Shown here in pieces: positions 45,143-54,344 of a stretch of DNA of 64,000 nucleotides; position 1 is the stretch's first letter, and each line of letters opens with the position of its first letter. Source of the DNA: Microbispora hainanensis (GTDB taxonomy: Bacteria > Actinomycetota > Actinomycetes > Streptosporangiales > Streptosporangiaceae); assembly GCF_036186745.1 (NCBI RefSeq), contig NZ_CP108086.1:4836001-4900000 (forward strand). Reading direction: 5' to 3'. The notes under the pieces are model-generated. The model had not been told where the DNA came from. It searched no databases and saw nothing but the letters and a program-made list of their open reading frames with translations. Position numbers and translations under genes: made by a program.

Positions 45143-46315
45143 TCAGGTGCGGGCCAGCCTGCGGATCGCGAGCTCGGTGAGCAGCGTCGCGCCGTCGGAC
45201 AGGATGGCGTCGTCGAACTCCGCCTCCGCCGAGTGGTTGGCCGGGGCGGTGGCGAGATCGCGGCCGGGCGGGCAGGCGCCGACCACGAGGAACGCCCCCG
45301 GCACCCGCTCCAGCACGTACGAGAAGTCCTCCGAGCCGGTCGCCGGGGTGGGCAGCGGGAAGTAGCGGTCCTCACCGAGGGTCTCCCGCACCGTGTGGGC
45401 GGCGAACTCCGCCTCGGCGTCGTCGTTCACCGTCACCGGATAGCCGATGCCGAACGCGCACTCGACGGTGAGGCCGTGCGCCTCGCCGATGCCGCGGGCG
45501 AGCCTGACCAGGCCCTCCCTGACGCGGTCGCGCGCGCCGGCCGAGAAGGTGCGTACGGTGGCCTCGAAGACGGCCTCGTCCGGGATCACGTTGTCGGTGG
45601 TGCCGGCGTGGAAGCTGCCCACCGTCACCACGACCGGGTCGAACACGTCGTAGCCGCGGGTCACGTGGGTCTGCAGGGCCGTCACGATCTCGCAGGCGGC
45701 GGGGATCGGGTCGAGGGCGCGGTGCGGCGAGGACCCGTGGCCGCCTCTGCCGCGCACGGTCACGGTCAGCGTGTCGGCCGCGGCCAGCACGGGCCCGCCC
45801 CTGGTCAGGAACAGCCCGCGCGGGATCGTCGTGGCGAAGACGTGCATGCCGTACGCCGCGACGGCCCTGGCCCCGGCCGCGTCGAGCACGCCCTCCTCGA
45901 TCATCAGCCGGGCGCCCTCGTCGCCCTCCTCGCCCGGCTGGAACATCAGCACCACGTCTCCGGCGAGGTCGGCGCGGCGCTCGGTGAGCAGGCGGGCGGC
46001 CCCCACCAGCATGGCCGTGTGCAGGTCGTGGCCGCAGGCGTGCATGCGGCCGTCGAACCGCGACCGGTAGGGCACGTCGGTCTTCTCCTGCACCGGCAGC
46101 GCGTCCATGTCGGCGCGCAGCAGTACGGCGGGGCCGGGGTGGCCGCCGCGCAGGACCGCGGTCACCGATGACAGACGCTGGCCGGTGGTGATCTCCAGGG
46201 GCAGGCCGTCGAGCGCCGCGAGCACCTTCTCCTGCGTGCGGGGCAGGTCGAGGCCGATCTCCGGCTCCCGGTGCAGCGCGCGGCGAAGCTCGACGAGGTC
46301 ATCCTGAAGGGTCAT
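45143..46315 (-). CDS. M20D-family amidohydrolase
   Basis: Encodes 390 residues. Family motifs: LRRALHREPEIGLDLPRTQE at the N-terminus, LLRADMDALPVQE, MHACGHDLHTAMLVGAA (metal-binding Cys/His), LMFQPGEEGDEGARLMIEEG (catalytic Glu), then the dimerisation lid and a C-terminal TPATGSEDFSYVLERVPGAFLVVG. It hydrolyses N-acyl amino acids, hippurate or similar amides in the cytosol. Length and motif order are typical. Confidence 0.88.
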   Translation of the reverse strand: MTLQDDLVELRRALHREPEIGLDLPRTQEKVLAALDGLPLEITTGQRLSSVTAVLRGGHPGPAVLLRADMDALPVQEKTDVPYRSRFDGRMHACGHDLHTAMLVGAARLLTERRADLAGDVVLMFQPGEEGDEGARLMIEEGVLDAAGARAVAAYGMHVFATTIPRGLFLTRGGPVLAAADTLTVTVRGRGGHGSSPHRALDPIPAACEIVTALQTHVTRGYDVFDPVVVTVGSFHAGTTDNVIPDEAVFEATVRTFSAGARDRVREGLVRLARGIGEAHGLTVECAFGIGYPVTVNDDAEAEFAAHTVRETLGEDRYFPLPTPATGSEDFSYVLERVPGAFLVVGACPPGRDLATAPANHSAEAEFDDAILSDGATLLTELAIRRLART

Positions 46316-46366
46316 GGCTCACCTTGGCGCGGAGCGGGCGGAAGGGCGGAGACGGAGGCCGTGAGG

Positions 46367-46687
46367 TCAGAGGTAGAGGCCGGTGCCGTGGTCGGTCTGC
46401 TGTGTCGCCACGGCGTGCAGGTCGCGCTCGCGCAGCACCAGGTAGAGCTGGCCCTGGACCTCGACCTCGTACTGGTCTTCAGGGTTGAACAGGACCTTGT
46501 CGCCGGCCTTGACCGACCTGACGTTGGCGCCCGCGCCGCACACCTCGCCCCAGACGAGCCGGTTGGCCATCTTGACCGTGGCCGGGATGACGATGCCCGC
46601 GCTGCTGCGCCGCTCCTCGGAGTCCCGCTGAACCCTGACCATCACGCGGTCGTGGAGCATCTGGATCTCGAACTTCGGGTCAGCCAC
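46367..46687 (-). CDS. GroES/Cpn10-like protein
   Basis: Encodes 106 residues from a GTG. The fold matches the 10-kDa chaperonin: MLHDRVMVRVQRDSEERRSSAGIVIPATVKMANRLVWGEVCGAGANVRSVKAGDKVLFNPEDQYEVEVQGQLYLVLRERDLHAV. The mobile loop is present around ERRSSAGIVIP. No groEL is adjacent, and the sequence is divergent, so it is probably the stand-alone paralogue many actinobacteria have besides the groESL operon. It lies 51 bp upstream of the M20D gene on the same strand. Confidence 0.8.
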   Translation of the reverse strand: MADPKFEIQMLHDRVMVRVQRDSEERRSSAGIVIPATVKMANRLVWGEVCGAGANVRSVKAGDKVLFNPEDQYEVEVQGQLYLVLRERDLHAVATQQTDHGTGLYL

Positions 46688-46749
46688 GCTCGCAGTTTAC
46701 GCGCAGCGGACCCGGGCGCCGTCATCGGAGGTGCACCCCCTGCGGGGGC

Positions 46750-47409
46750 TCAGCGGTGGCCCATGGCCAGCTTGTATCCCGTTCCCGAGTGGCGGTAGAC
46801 GCCGCCCTTGCCCCACTTCAGCACCTGGAACCGTACGTGGACGGTGTTGGAGGCGACGCCCGTCAGGTCGGCCATCATCCTCTCGGACACGTCGACGATC
46901 GCCGGGATGTCGTGCTGGGCGACGGCCCACTCGGCCGGGCCGAAGTCGTCGACGACGCCGATCGCGCTCTTCTTCTTGTACGTGATCCGCACCCTGGTGC
47001 CGAGGGGCCAGTAGGGGCTGGCGATGGTCCGGTAGCGCATCGGCCTGCCCGACGCGGTCTGGGCGTCCCAGAAGGACGTGGCGGTGGCGACGCCGGAGGG
47101 CATGGAGGCGGCCTTCTTCGTCTTGGCGGGCGTCGTCTTCGGTTGCGCCGTCTTCGCTTGCGCCGTCTTGGCGGGCGCCGTCTTGGCGTACGCCGAGCGG
47201 AGGGCCGCGTTGAACGCCGCGCCCAGAAAGGCCAGGTTGCCGAGGACCGGGCGGGCGGCGTCCGCGGAGGCGGTGGGCACCGTCGGAGGGACCGGCGCGG
47301 GGGAGGGAGCCTGAGGGATCACCGAGGCGTCCGCGGCGGCGGCCGGGCAGGCGACGAAGGTGGTTCCGGTCATCGCCATGATGATCACCTGACGGGCTCG
47401 CATGCGCAT
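46750..47409 (-). CDS. Secreted RlpA-like double-psi beta-barrel protein
   Basis: Encodes 219 residues; ATG 47409 (or 47403) behind AAAGGAA. Signal peptide with ARQVIIMAMTGTTFVACPAAAA. An Ala/Lys/Thr/Gln-rich linker of AKTAQAKT-type repeats (about 78-103) leads to a double-psi barrel (about 108-215): GVATATSFWDAQTASGRPMRY, PYWPLGTRVRITYKKKSAIGVVDDFGPAEWA, with the conserved Asp in VVDDFGP. RlpA-like domains bind or cut peptidoglycan; expansin/resuscitation-type activity is possible. Confidence 0.75.
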   Translation of the reverse strand: MRMRARQVIIMAMTGTTFVACPAAAADASVIPQAPSPAPVPPTVPTASADAARPVLGNLAFLGAAFNAALRSAYAKTAPAKTAQAKTAQPKTTPAKTKKAASMPSGVATATSFWDAQTASGRPMRYRTIASPYWPLGTRVRITYKKKSAIGVVDDFGPAEWAVAQHDIPAIVDVSERMMADLTGVASNTVHVRFQVLKWGKGGVYRHSGTGYKLAMGHR

Positions 47410-47762
47410 GAGGTTCCTTTCGTCTCGATCGCGGGGCGGCCCTCGGGGGAGCGGGGCCTCGCGTCGCCGAGGAGGCCCGGCTGGCCGGCGGGCTCCGTAC
47501 GCGCGCCCGCGCATGGCGGAGCAGCCCTCGGAAGGAGGGGGGAGGCTCCGGTAGCGGGGCCGCGCGTTCCCTGGGGAAGGGGATACGACGGTTTTGCGAT
47601 GTACGGGATTTATAGGGGCAAAGGTGATGTGAGGCACGAGTATAAGGAAAGAGTGAGTAAAGTGGACAAATCGATCTAAAAGGCGCGTAGATCGTCCTTG
47701 ACGTAGGGCCGTGCCGAGCGCTCTGATGGCACGATCGGTCAAAGCGGCGGCAAGGGGGCGGC

Positions 47763-48311
47763 ATGGCGTTCGACGGCTTCACGTGGATCAACGAGCCCGC
47801 CGAATGGTCGCAGTCCGGGGACGGCCTGCGGGCCGTAGCGCGCGCCCAGACCGACCTGTGGCAGCAGACGCACTACGGCTACTCGTACGACACCGCCCAC
47901 ATGTTCGGCCGCCAGGTCGCCGGGGACGCGCGGCTGACCGTGACGTTCGAGGCCGGCTACGCCGAGCAGTACGACCAGGCCGGGGCCGTGCTGCGGATCG
48001 ACGAGCAGAACTGGATCAAGGCGGGGGTCGAGTTCGTCGACGGCGGCCACCAGCTCAGCGTCGTCGTCACCCGCGGCTTCTCCGACTGGTCGGTCACGCC
48101 CGCGCCCGCCGGGCTCGTCTCCGCGACGTTCGACCTCGAACGAGCGGGCGACGCCGTGACCGTCCGATACGGCGTGAACGGCGCGGAGCCGGACCACCTG
48201 CTGCGCCTGGCCTACTTCCCGCCGGGCACGCCGGCCCTCGCCGGGGTCATGTGCGCCGCCCCGGTGGGCAAGGGCTTCGAGACCCGCTTCACCCGCGTGT
48301 CGCTCAGGTAG
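47763..48311 (+). CDS. DUF1349 (concanavalin-like) protein
   Basis: Encodes 182 residues from ATG with AAGGGGGCG upstream. The beta-sandwich pattern FTWINEPAEWSQSGDGLRAVARAQTDLWQQTHYGY, YDQAGAVLRIDEQNWIKAGVEFVDGGHQLSVVVTRGFSDWS, LAGVMCAAPVGKGFETRFTRVSL is the DUF1349/regulation-of-enolase-1 family. No signal peptide. Probably a sugar- or protein-binding domain; function not known. Confidence 0.85.
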   Translation: MAFDGFTWINEPAEWSQSGDGLRAVARAQTDLWQQTHYGYSYDTAHMFGRQVAGDARLTVTFEAGYAEQYDQAGAVLRIDEQNWIKAGVEFVDGGHQLSVVVTRGFSDWSVTPAPAGLVSATFDLERAGDAVTVRYGVNGAEPDHLLRLAYFPPGTPALAGVMCAAPVGKGFETRFTRVSLR

Positions 48312-48401
48312 CCCCGAGGCCGCGGCGGCGTTCGCGATCGGGGTGTGGTGGTCCGGGGCGGAGCCGCGGTTCGCCTTCCCCCGTCCGAACGGGCCCGGGG
48401 C

Positions 48402-49433
48402 CTAAGTCGTGGTCGTGGGCAGCACCAGCTCGGCGAAGATCGCCCGGTGGTCGGTCGCCGGCAGCCGGTGGACGCCGAACGCCCGCACCGCGACGCGCGG
48501 GTCCACGAGCACGTGGTCGATGGTGACGGGCGGCACCGGCAGGCCGCCGAAGTCCGACGACCTCCGGTAGGGCCAGGTGCCGGCCAGGCCCTTGCCGGTC
48601 GCGTCGGCCGCGTCCCGGTAGCCCGCGTCGAGCAGGCGCCGGACCGGGGCGTGGTCGAGCGTCGCGTTGAAGTCGCCCGACAGGATCCGTACGGTCTCGC
48701 CCGGGGCGGGCAGCGAGGCGAGCGACCTCGACCAGCACCTGAACCGGGACGCATAGCGCGGCGCGCACGGGTGCACGGACACGATGGAGACGGGCCCGGC
48801 GCCGGGCACGTCGATGATCCCCGCCGCCTGCCGGCGGCCGTTCACCGTCGTGAGCTCCTCCGGCCGCAGGGGAAACCGGGTGAAGAGCCCGGAGCCGCTG
48901 GCGCCCTCCTCGGCCCGGTCGTCCCCGTACGGCAGGAGCGTGCGCAGGCCCGCCGCACGCAGGCCCGCCGACGCCTGCGGGGTCAGCTCCTGCAGCGTCA
49001 GGACGTCGGGGCGCAGCCGCCGCACGAGGTCTACGAGCGCGGCGGGCGGCACCGAGCCGTAGAGCAGGTTGGCCGACAGGATCCGCAGGGCCGGGCCGGC
49101 GTCCCCGGCCGCCCGCACGCCGGGGCCGGCCGAGGCGCGCGCGGACGCGTCCGACAGCGCGCGCGGCAGCACGCAGGCCGCGAGCGTCGCGGTGACCACG
49201 AGGCCCGCGACCAGCGCCGCCGGACGCCGCACGAGCAGCGCGACCAGTGGCGCGACGACCGAGGCGAGGGCGACGTACGGCGTGAACGCCACCAGCTGCA
49301 CCCACCGGAAATGGACGTCGCCGGGCACGAGCCGCAGCACGGCCCACAGCGCGAACGGGGCGACCAATGGCCACGCGATCAGGCCGCGCCAGACCCCCGG
49401 GCGCCCCACCCAGCCGGCTGTCAGTCTCCCCAT
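48402..49433 (-). CDS. Endonuclease/exonuclease/phosphatase-family membrane protein
   Basis: Encodes 343 residues from ATG 49433 with AAGGAG 6 nt upstream. Three to four membrane helices (about 15-105: LIAWPLVAPFALWAVLRL, LVAFTPYVALASVVAPLVALLV, ALVAGLVVTATLAACVLP) are followed by an external EEP domain: LRILSANLLYG, LRPDVLTLQELTP, SGDFNATLDHAP, TIDHVLVD and the final PATDHRAIFAEL. All metal and catalytic Asn/Asp/His positions are present. Actinobacterial members with this layout are predicted phosphodiesterases or sphingomyelinase/DNase-like enzymes at the outer membrane face. Confidence 0.85.
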   Translation of the reverse strand: MGRLTAGWVGRPGVWRGLIAWPLVAPFALWAVLRLVPGDVHFRWVQLVAFTPYVALASVVAPLVALLVRRPAALVAGLVVTATLAACVLPRALSDASARASAGPGVRAAGDAGPALRILSANLLYGSVPPAALVDLVRRLRPDVLTLQELTPQASAGLRAAGLRTLLPYGDDRAEEGASGSGLFTRFPLRPEELTTVNGRRQAAGIIDVPGAGPVSIVSVHPCAPRYASRFRCWSRSLASLPAPGETVRILSGDFNATLDHAPVRRLLDAGYRDAADATGKGLAGTWPYRRSSDFGGLPVPPVTIDHVLVDPRVAVRAFGVHRLPATDHRAIFAELVLPTTTT

Positions 49434-49527
49434 CCCGGACTCCTTCCCGAAAGATCCACCGTACGACGGACTGCACGTGCATTCCGGGGCTCCACGCCGG
49501 GCGGTGGCAGGCCGTACAGTCTCCGCC

Positions 49528-50778
49528 ATGGATGTCGAAGCGAGAGTCCTGGACGCCGTCGACGAGGCGGAGACCGTGCGCCTGCTGGCCGACCTGGTGC
49601 GGGTGCCGAGCGTCACCGGCACCGACGCCGAGTCGGACCTGCAGGACAGATGTGCCCGCATGCTCACCGAATGGGGCCTCGACGTCGACATGTGGAAGCT
49701 CGACCTCGACGATCTCCGCTCCCGCGAGGGGTTCCCCGGCACGGAGGCGGAGCGCGCCGAGGGATACGGCGTCGTCGGCGTCACCGAGGGCGAGGGCACG
49801 CCCGCGCTGATCCTCCAGGGGCACGCCGACGTCGTGCCGATCGGCGACCCGGCCAAGTGGGAGGGGCAGGACCCCTTCGGCGCCCGCCTCACCGCGACCA
49901 CCCTGCACGGCCGGGGCGCCTGCGACATGAAGGCCGGTCTGGCCGCCAACCTCGCCGTGGTGCGCGCGCTGCGTGCGACCGGGGTGCGGCTCGCGCGCCC
50001 CCTGGCCGTCCACTGCGTGGTCAGCGAGGAGGACGGCGGGCTCGGCGCGTTCGCCACCCTGGCCAGGGGCCACACCGGGGAGGCGGCCGTGATCACCGAG
50101 CCGACGAGCGGGAAGCTGATCACCGCCAACGCCGGGGCGCTGACCTTCCGCCTGGAGGTCGCCGGCCGGGCCGCGCACGGCGCCACCCGCTATGAGGGGG
50201 TCAACGCCGTCGAGGCGTTCATACCGGTGCTCCAGGCCGTCCGGCGGCTCGAACGCGAGCGCAACGCCGATCCCGATTCTCTGTTCGCGGGCAACCCGCT
50301 GCCGTACCCGATCGAGATCGGCACCGTGCGCGCGGGCGACTGGGCGAGCACGGTGCCCGACCTGCTCGTGGCCGAGGGACGGCTGGGCGTGCGGCTCGAC
50401 GAGGACCCGGCCGCCGCCCGCGCCGCCCTGGAGCGCGCCCTCGCCGACCTGGACGACCCCTGGCTGCGGGACAACCCCGTGCGCGTCACCTGGCCGGGCG
50501 GGCAGTTCGCCAGCGGCCGGCTGCCTGAGGGACACCCGCTGGCGGAGGAGGCGGCCCGGGCGGTGGCCGACGTGACCGGGGCGCGGCCGGGCCGCACCGC
50601 CGCGCCGTACGGGAGCGACCTGCGCCTGTACGCGGCGGCGGGCGTGCCGACCCTGCACTACGGGCCGGGCGACGTGAGGTTCGCGCACGCCCCGCGGGAG
50701 CAGGTCGACCTGCGGGAGCTTCATGATGTCACCCGCGCTCTCGCCCTGCTGGTCCTGCGCCGCTGCGGCGTCCGCTGA
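49528..50778 (+). CDS. M20 family ArgE/DapE-type deacylase
   Basis: Encodes 416 residues from ATG 49528. Motifs: LVRVPSVTGTDAESDLQDRC, LILQGHADVVPIGDPAKWEGQDPF (metal His/Asp), LHGRGACDMKAGLAANLAVVRAL (bridging Asp), VVSEEDGGLGAF (catalytic Glu-Glu), AVITEPTSGK and RTAAPYGSDLRLYAAAGVPTLHYGPG. Members remove acyl groups from ornithine, diaminopimelate or related amino acids. It is divergent from the EEP gene, with no biosynthetic neighbours, so the substrate is open. Confidence 0.88.
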   Translation: MDVEARVLDAVDEAETVRLLADLVRVPSVTGTDAESDLQDRCARMLTEWGLDVDMWKLDLDDLRSREGFPGTEAERAEGYGVVGVTEGEGTPALILQGHADVVPIGDPAKWEGQDPFGARLTATTLHGRGACDMKAGLAANLAVVRALRATGVRLARPLAVHCVVSEEDGGLGAFATLARGHTGEAAVITEPTSGKLITANAGALTFRLEVAGRAAHGATRYEGVNAVEAFIPVLQAVRRLERERNADPDSLFAGNPLPYPIEIGTVRAGDWASTVPDLLVAEGRLGVRLDEDPAAARAALERALADLDDPWLRDNPVRVTWPGGQFASGRLPEGHPLAEEAARAVADVTGARPGRTAAPYGSDLRLYAAAGVPTLHYGPGDVRFAHAPREQVDLRELHDVTRALALLVLRRCGVR

Positions 50779-50828
50779 CCGTCGTCCGTCGTCCGCTGAC
50801 CGTCGTTCGCTGACCGTCGTTCGCTGAT
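50771..50828. repeat. 15-bp repeats between convergent genes
   Basis: TCCGCTGACCGTCG recurs at about 50771, 50792, 50807 and partially 50822, filling the 56-bp spacer between two convergent genes and extending over the M20 stop. Confidence 0.7.
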
Positions 50829-50834
50829 GGTGAG

Positions 50835-53222
50835 TCAGCAGTCGGCGGTGACCGAGGCGATCTCGTTGAGCGGGAACTCCAGGTAGTCGCCGGCCTCCTC
50901 GCACCACGCGTCGAGCACGCCGCTGCGCAGCTCGCCGTGGCTGACCGTGGCGGTGACCCCGTCGGCCAGCGTGATCATGGCGCGGACGTCGCGGTCCACG
51001 ACGAAGCCGAGCAGCGACTGCTGCGCCGCGGGCAGCCGGGTCGCCATGCGCCCGATGACGGCCCACGTCTGGCGGGGCTGCGCCGCCGCCGCCACCGGGC
51101 CGCCGCTGACCAGCAGCCGTCTGGCGTGCTCACGCGGGTCAGGTGGGGGCTCCAGCAGCGGTCCTGACGGTTCGAGCTCGGCGACCCGCCCGCCGGGCAG
51201 GAGGATCAGCCGCCCGCCCTGCGGCTCGCGCCGGACGGTGATCTCCCCGGTGTCGTCCACCGGCACCGGGGCGTAGCCCGCCTCCCTGAGCGCGGCCAGC
51301 GTGGCCGCGGCGGGCGTCGCGCCCGCGAGCACGGTCGGCGCCAGCAGCCGCAGGCCCAGCTTGGCCAGTTTGCGGTGCGCGGCGATCTCGGCGAGCAGCG
51401 CGGGGTCGGAGCCCTGGACGATGCAGCCGACCGACGACACCGTGACCTCGCCGTGCCGTCGCGCCACGTCCCTGATCAGGTAGGTCAGCGGCTGGGGGAG
51501 CGTGCCGGCCTCCGACAGGTCGGCGATGAGCGTGTCGGCCGTGTCCCCGCCGTCCAGGGCCCGCCGTACGCTCGCGGGGCTGAACCGCCAGACCGACGCC
51601 GTGCCCTGCGACTCGCGGTCGGCGGCGCGGTCGAGCAGCGCGGCGAGCTCGACCGACGGCGGGCCGGTGACCACGGCGGTGAGATCGGCGCCGAACAGGG
51701 CGGTGCGCTGGGCGCTCGCCATGGCGTGTGTGGCGGCCTTCGCCAGCGCGGGGTCGTGCTCGACCTCGGGCACGCATTCGCGCGTCTCGTCCCCGGCCAC
51801 GGCCGCGAGCGGGGCCAGTGCCCGGCCCAGGGCGGTGAGCGTGTCGCAGGCCACGAGCCCCAGCAGGCGTGCCTCGTCGAGCACGGCCGCCGCGCAGCCG
51901 TCCAGCAGTTCGCGGTCGAGCAGCGGGGCGCGCCAGTGCACCCGCTGCACGAGCTCCGGCAGCGTCGCGAAGGCCCTGCCCTCCGGGATCTCGGCGAGCG
52001 CCGCGAACAGGGCCCACCGGATCCTGGCGATCGTCTCGCCGGCCGGGTCGTCGCCGAGCGCGGCGGGGTGGCGGCCGTCCACCCGGCGCAGCGACGAGCG
52101 CTCCATCCGCCACCACGCGGCCAGCAGGACGCGCAGCCGCATGGGCGCCTCCTCCAGCCGCCACGCGTCGTAGCGGGCGGCCGGCGTCAGCCCGCCCGCC
52201 TCCTCGTCGATCGCGATCAGCCGGGCGACCGCGCAGACCTCGAGCAGCAGCCGGGTCTCGTCCTCGGCGCAGCCGGTCTCCCTGGCCAGGCGCTTGATCT
52301 CCCGCACGCCGACCCCGCCGTTCTTGAGCAGCGGCAGCGGCGTCTTGTCGATGTTCTCCAGCAGCGCCGTGGCCCGGTCGAGCACGTGCGGCGCGGCCAG
52401 GCACATCGCGTGCTCGACGCCGTCGGCGTCCGCCTCGGCCGTGGCCAGGTCGGGCGGGTAGGGCGTGAACGGCCCGCGGTAGTCGGGCCCGCGCAGCGCG
52501 AGCGCGACCTCGCGGGGCATCTCCGCCAGGTCCCACTGGGTGCGGAAGAGCAGGCCGCGGTCGAGGGCCCACTTCTCCGGCGTGCCCGGGGTGATGAACC
52601 GGTTGCCGTTCACGCTGCGGACCGGGCCGTCCCAGGCGAAGTCGTCGAGCATGCCGAGCGTGCCGTCGGGGGCGTCGTCGAGCAGCGCGCCCAGGCGCTC
52701 GCAGTCGCCGAGCAGCGCGGTGATCCGGGCGATCACCTGGCGCCTGCCGCCGTGCGGGGACAGGTCGAGCACGCGGCACATGCGGCGCAGCGCGTCGGTG
52801 CTGAGCTTCCAGGAGTCGAGGTACGCGCCGAGCGGCTCGCCCAGGCCGCAGGGCGCGGTCCACCAGCGGGCGACGGCGTCGGCCACGGTGATCCTGCCGT
52901 CGCGGCCGGGCCAGGCGACGGCGTGGTCGTAGAGGTGGTCGAGCCAGGGGATCACCGCCGAGGTGCTCACCCCGAGGAACCGGGCCAGCTCGTCCTCCGT
53001 CGGACGGCCGCCGATGACCAGGCACGCCTGCAGGAGTTCGAGCGGGGGGAGGGGGAGGCCGCGCATGACCTCCATGACGGCGAAGGTGTCGGTCAGACGC
53101 TGCGCGAGAGCGTCCAGGCGCCGGGGCCACGGCGCGGCGATCGCGTCCGGCCGGTTGGCCAGCACGCGGGCGAGCCTGTCTTCGTCAAGACTGGTCAGCC
53201 AGCCGATTAGGTGATCGTCCAT
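50835..53222 (-). CDS. Helicase-associated-domain protein
   Basis: Encodes 795 residues from ATG 53222. It belongs to the long actinobacterial proteins with an XPB/Ssl2-like helicase-associated domain (Helicase_C_3) but no ATPase motors: no Walker A or DExH is visible. N-terminal LIGWLTSLDEDRLARVLANRPDAIAAPWPRRLDALAQRL and FLGVSTSAVIPWLDHLYDHAVAW look like winged helices; the region VWRFSPASVRRALDGGDTADTLIADL and VSSVGCIVQGSDPALLAEI is the conserved core; the C-terminal end AMITLADGVTATVSHGELRSGVLDAWCEEAGDYLEFPLNEIASV resembles a WYL-type domain. Probably a DNA-repair-associated or regulatory protein. Confidence 0.82.
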   Translation of the reverse strand: MDDHLIGWLTSLDEDRLARVLANRPDAIAAPWPRRLDALAQRLTDTFAVMEVMRGLPLPPLELLQACLVIGGRPTEDELARFLGVSTSAVIPWLDHLYDHAVAWPGRDGRITVADAVARWWTAPCGLGEPLGAYLDSWKLSTDALRRMCRVLDLSPHGGRRQVIARITALLGDCERLGALLDDAPDGTLGMLDDFAWDGPVRSVNGNRFITPGTPEKWALDRGLLFRTQWDLAEMPREVALALRGPDYRGPFTPYPPDLATAEADADGVEHAMCLAAPHVLDRATALLENIDKTPLPLLKNGGVGVREIKRLARETGCAEDETRLLLEVCAVARLIAIDEEAGGLTPAARYDAWRLEEAPMRLRVLLAAWWRMERSSLRRVDGRHPAALGDDPAGETIARIRWALFAALAEIPEGRAFATLPELVQRVHWRAPLLDRELLDGCAAAVLDEARLLGLVACDTLTALGRALAPLAAVAGDETRECVPEVEHDPALAKAATHAMASAQRTALFGADLTAVVTGPPSVELAALLDRAADRESQGTASVWRFSPASVRRALDGGDTADTLIADLSEAGTLPQPLTYLIRDVARRHGEVTVSSVGCIVQGSDPALLAEIAAHRKLAKLGLRLLAPTVLAGATPAAATLAALREAGYAPVPVDDTGEITVRREPQGGRLILLPGGRVAELEPSGPLLEPPPDPREHARRLLVSGGPVAAAAQPRQTWAVIGRMATRLPAAQQSLLGFVVDRDVRAMITLADGVTATVSHGELRSGVLDAWCEEAGDYLEFPLNEIASVTADC

Positions 53223-53679
53223 CGTAGATCTCTCGGGAGTCCCAGGAAGCCACCGTAGTGCAGATCACCGTCTTGCCGGGGTCCGTGGGCGAACAAAGAG
53301 CGCAAAGTCACGGATCCCGAGATCACGATATTTCTCCGCCGATCGCTGGGGAACGAGCACGCCGCCGGGCCGTCACAGCCCGCGCTCAGCCCATCATCGC
53401 GCGCCGCGCCCGGCCTCAGGGGCGGTTCCGGAGAATCCGGGCCGCCGGCCGGAGGGCGCTCCCATGCATTCCGGGCTGCACGGGAGCGCTCTTCGGCCGG
53501 CGGACCATGACCGGCGATAGGTAGAACTGGCGATCTGGTTAGGTTTTCCGGCACCCCCGGCGGGAGGGCCGGAACTCCCGCTCCGGCCGGCGCTCCTGGT
53601 CCGGCCGGTGCTTCTGGCCCGGGACGGCCGGGACCTACGGCGAAGCGCGTGGCCCCGCCGTCCGCCCGCGGGCCGGTGG
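53223..53679. other. Intergenic region without a gene
   Basis: About 460 bp. It must hold the helicase-associated gene's promoter. The right half has GGCGCTCCTGGTCCGGCCGG-type imperfect repeats (about 53565-53625). No coding frame is convincing. Confidence 0.4.
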
Positions 53680-54219
53680 TCAGGCCGCCAGTACGGCCCA
53701 CACCGCCTTGCCCTGCGGGACGAGCGGGCACCATCCCCAGCACACGCTCAGCGATTCCACGATGTGCAGCCCGAGGCCGCCCGGCTCGAAGGGCGTGGGA
53801 TCCCGCAGCACCGGCGCGGACGACCCGGGGTCGGTGATCGCGCAGGTCACGAGCCCTCCCCGCCGGATCAGCGACAGTCGCATGGCCTCTCGCACGCGGC
53901 CGTCGCCGAGCGTCATGCCGTGCCGCAGGGCGTTGGTGACCAGTTCCGAGACGACCAGTTCCATCCCGTCGAGCAGGTCGGCCAGCTGCCAGCCCGCGAG
54001 GGTCCCCGCGGCGAAGCTGCGCGCCGAGTGAACCGATTCCGCACGGGGTGGCAGGACGAAGGTGGCGCTGGCGGTGGCCGACCCGGGTTCGAGGAGATCG
54101 CGTGCCGGCTCCGGCCACCAGCCGATGGGAGGCCACCAGTCGAGCGCCGACCACTGGTTCTGGCCACGAGTCAGGTTCGTGGACTGCACGGGATCATGAT
54201 GATGGACACTCCCGTGCAT
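53680..54219 (-). CDS. HATPase_c anti-sigma-factor-like ATP-binding protein
   Basis: About 179 residues from ATG 54219; GTG or ATG starts up to 54282 are in frame. RsbW/SpoIIAB-like motifs: LLDGMELVVSELVTNALRHG (N box), AITDPGSSAPVLRD (G1), EPGGLGLHIVESLS (G2), and C-terminal GKAVWAVL. Such small kinases occur next to XRE-DUF5753/DUF397 pairs in Streptomyces and relatives (abaA/whiJ-type loci). It is divergent from the regulator, sharing the repeat-rich promoter region. Confidence 0.83.
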   Translation of the reverse strand: MHGSVHHHDPVQSTNLTRGQNQWSALDWWPPIGWWPEPARDLLEPGSATASATFVLPPRAESVHSARSFAAGTLAGWQLADLLDGMELVVSELVTNALRHGMTLGDGRVREAMRLSLIRRGGLVTCAITDPGSSAPVLRDPTPFEPGGLGLHIVESLSVCWGWCPLVPQGKAVWAVLAA

Positions 54220-54244
54220 GTGCAAGAGCGAATGCACGTGCAAG
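54215..54244. promoter_or_regulatory. Direct repeats TGCAYGTGCAAG in divergent promoter
   Basis: TGCATGTGCAAG at 54215-54226 and TGCACGTGCAAG at 54233-54244 are 18 bp apart; each contains a TGCAnGTGCA palindrome. A third related word, TTGTGCACGC, follows at about 54249. The spacing is close to two helical turns, so dimers would bind on one face. A DUF5753 regulator binding its own promoter is the obvious candidate. Confidence 0.55.
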
Positions 54245-54344
54245 CGTGTTGTGCACGCGCTACGGTTACCCCCGAACACCACTGGGACGAAGGGGGCGAT
54301 CTTTGACAGACTGTGAACCAGTCCACAAAGCGGAGGAATAGCAC

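Noticed and set aside
48304-51066. 920-codon minus-strand frame
   Set aside because: Runs through two real genes in other frames; no coherent protein features.
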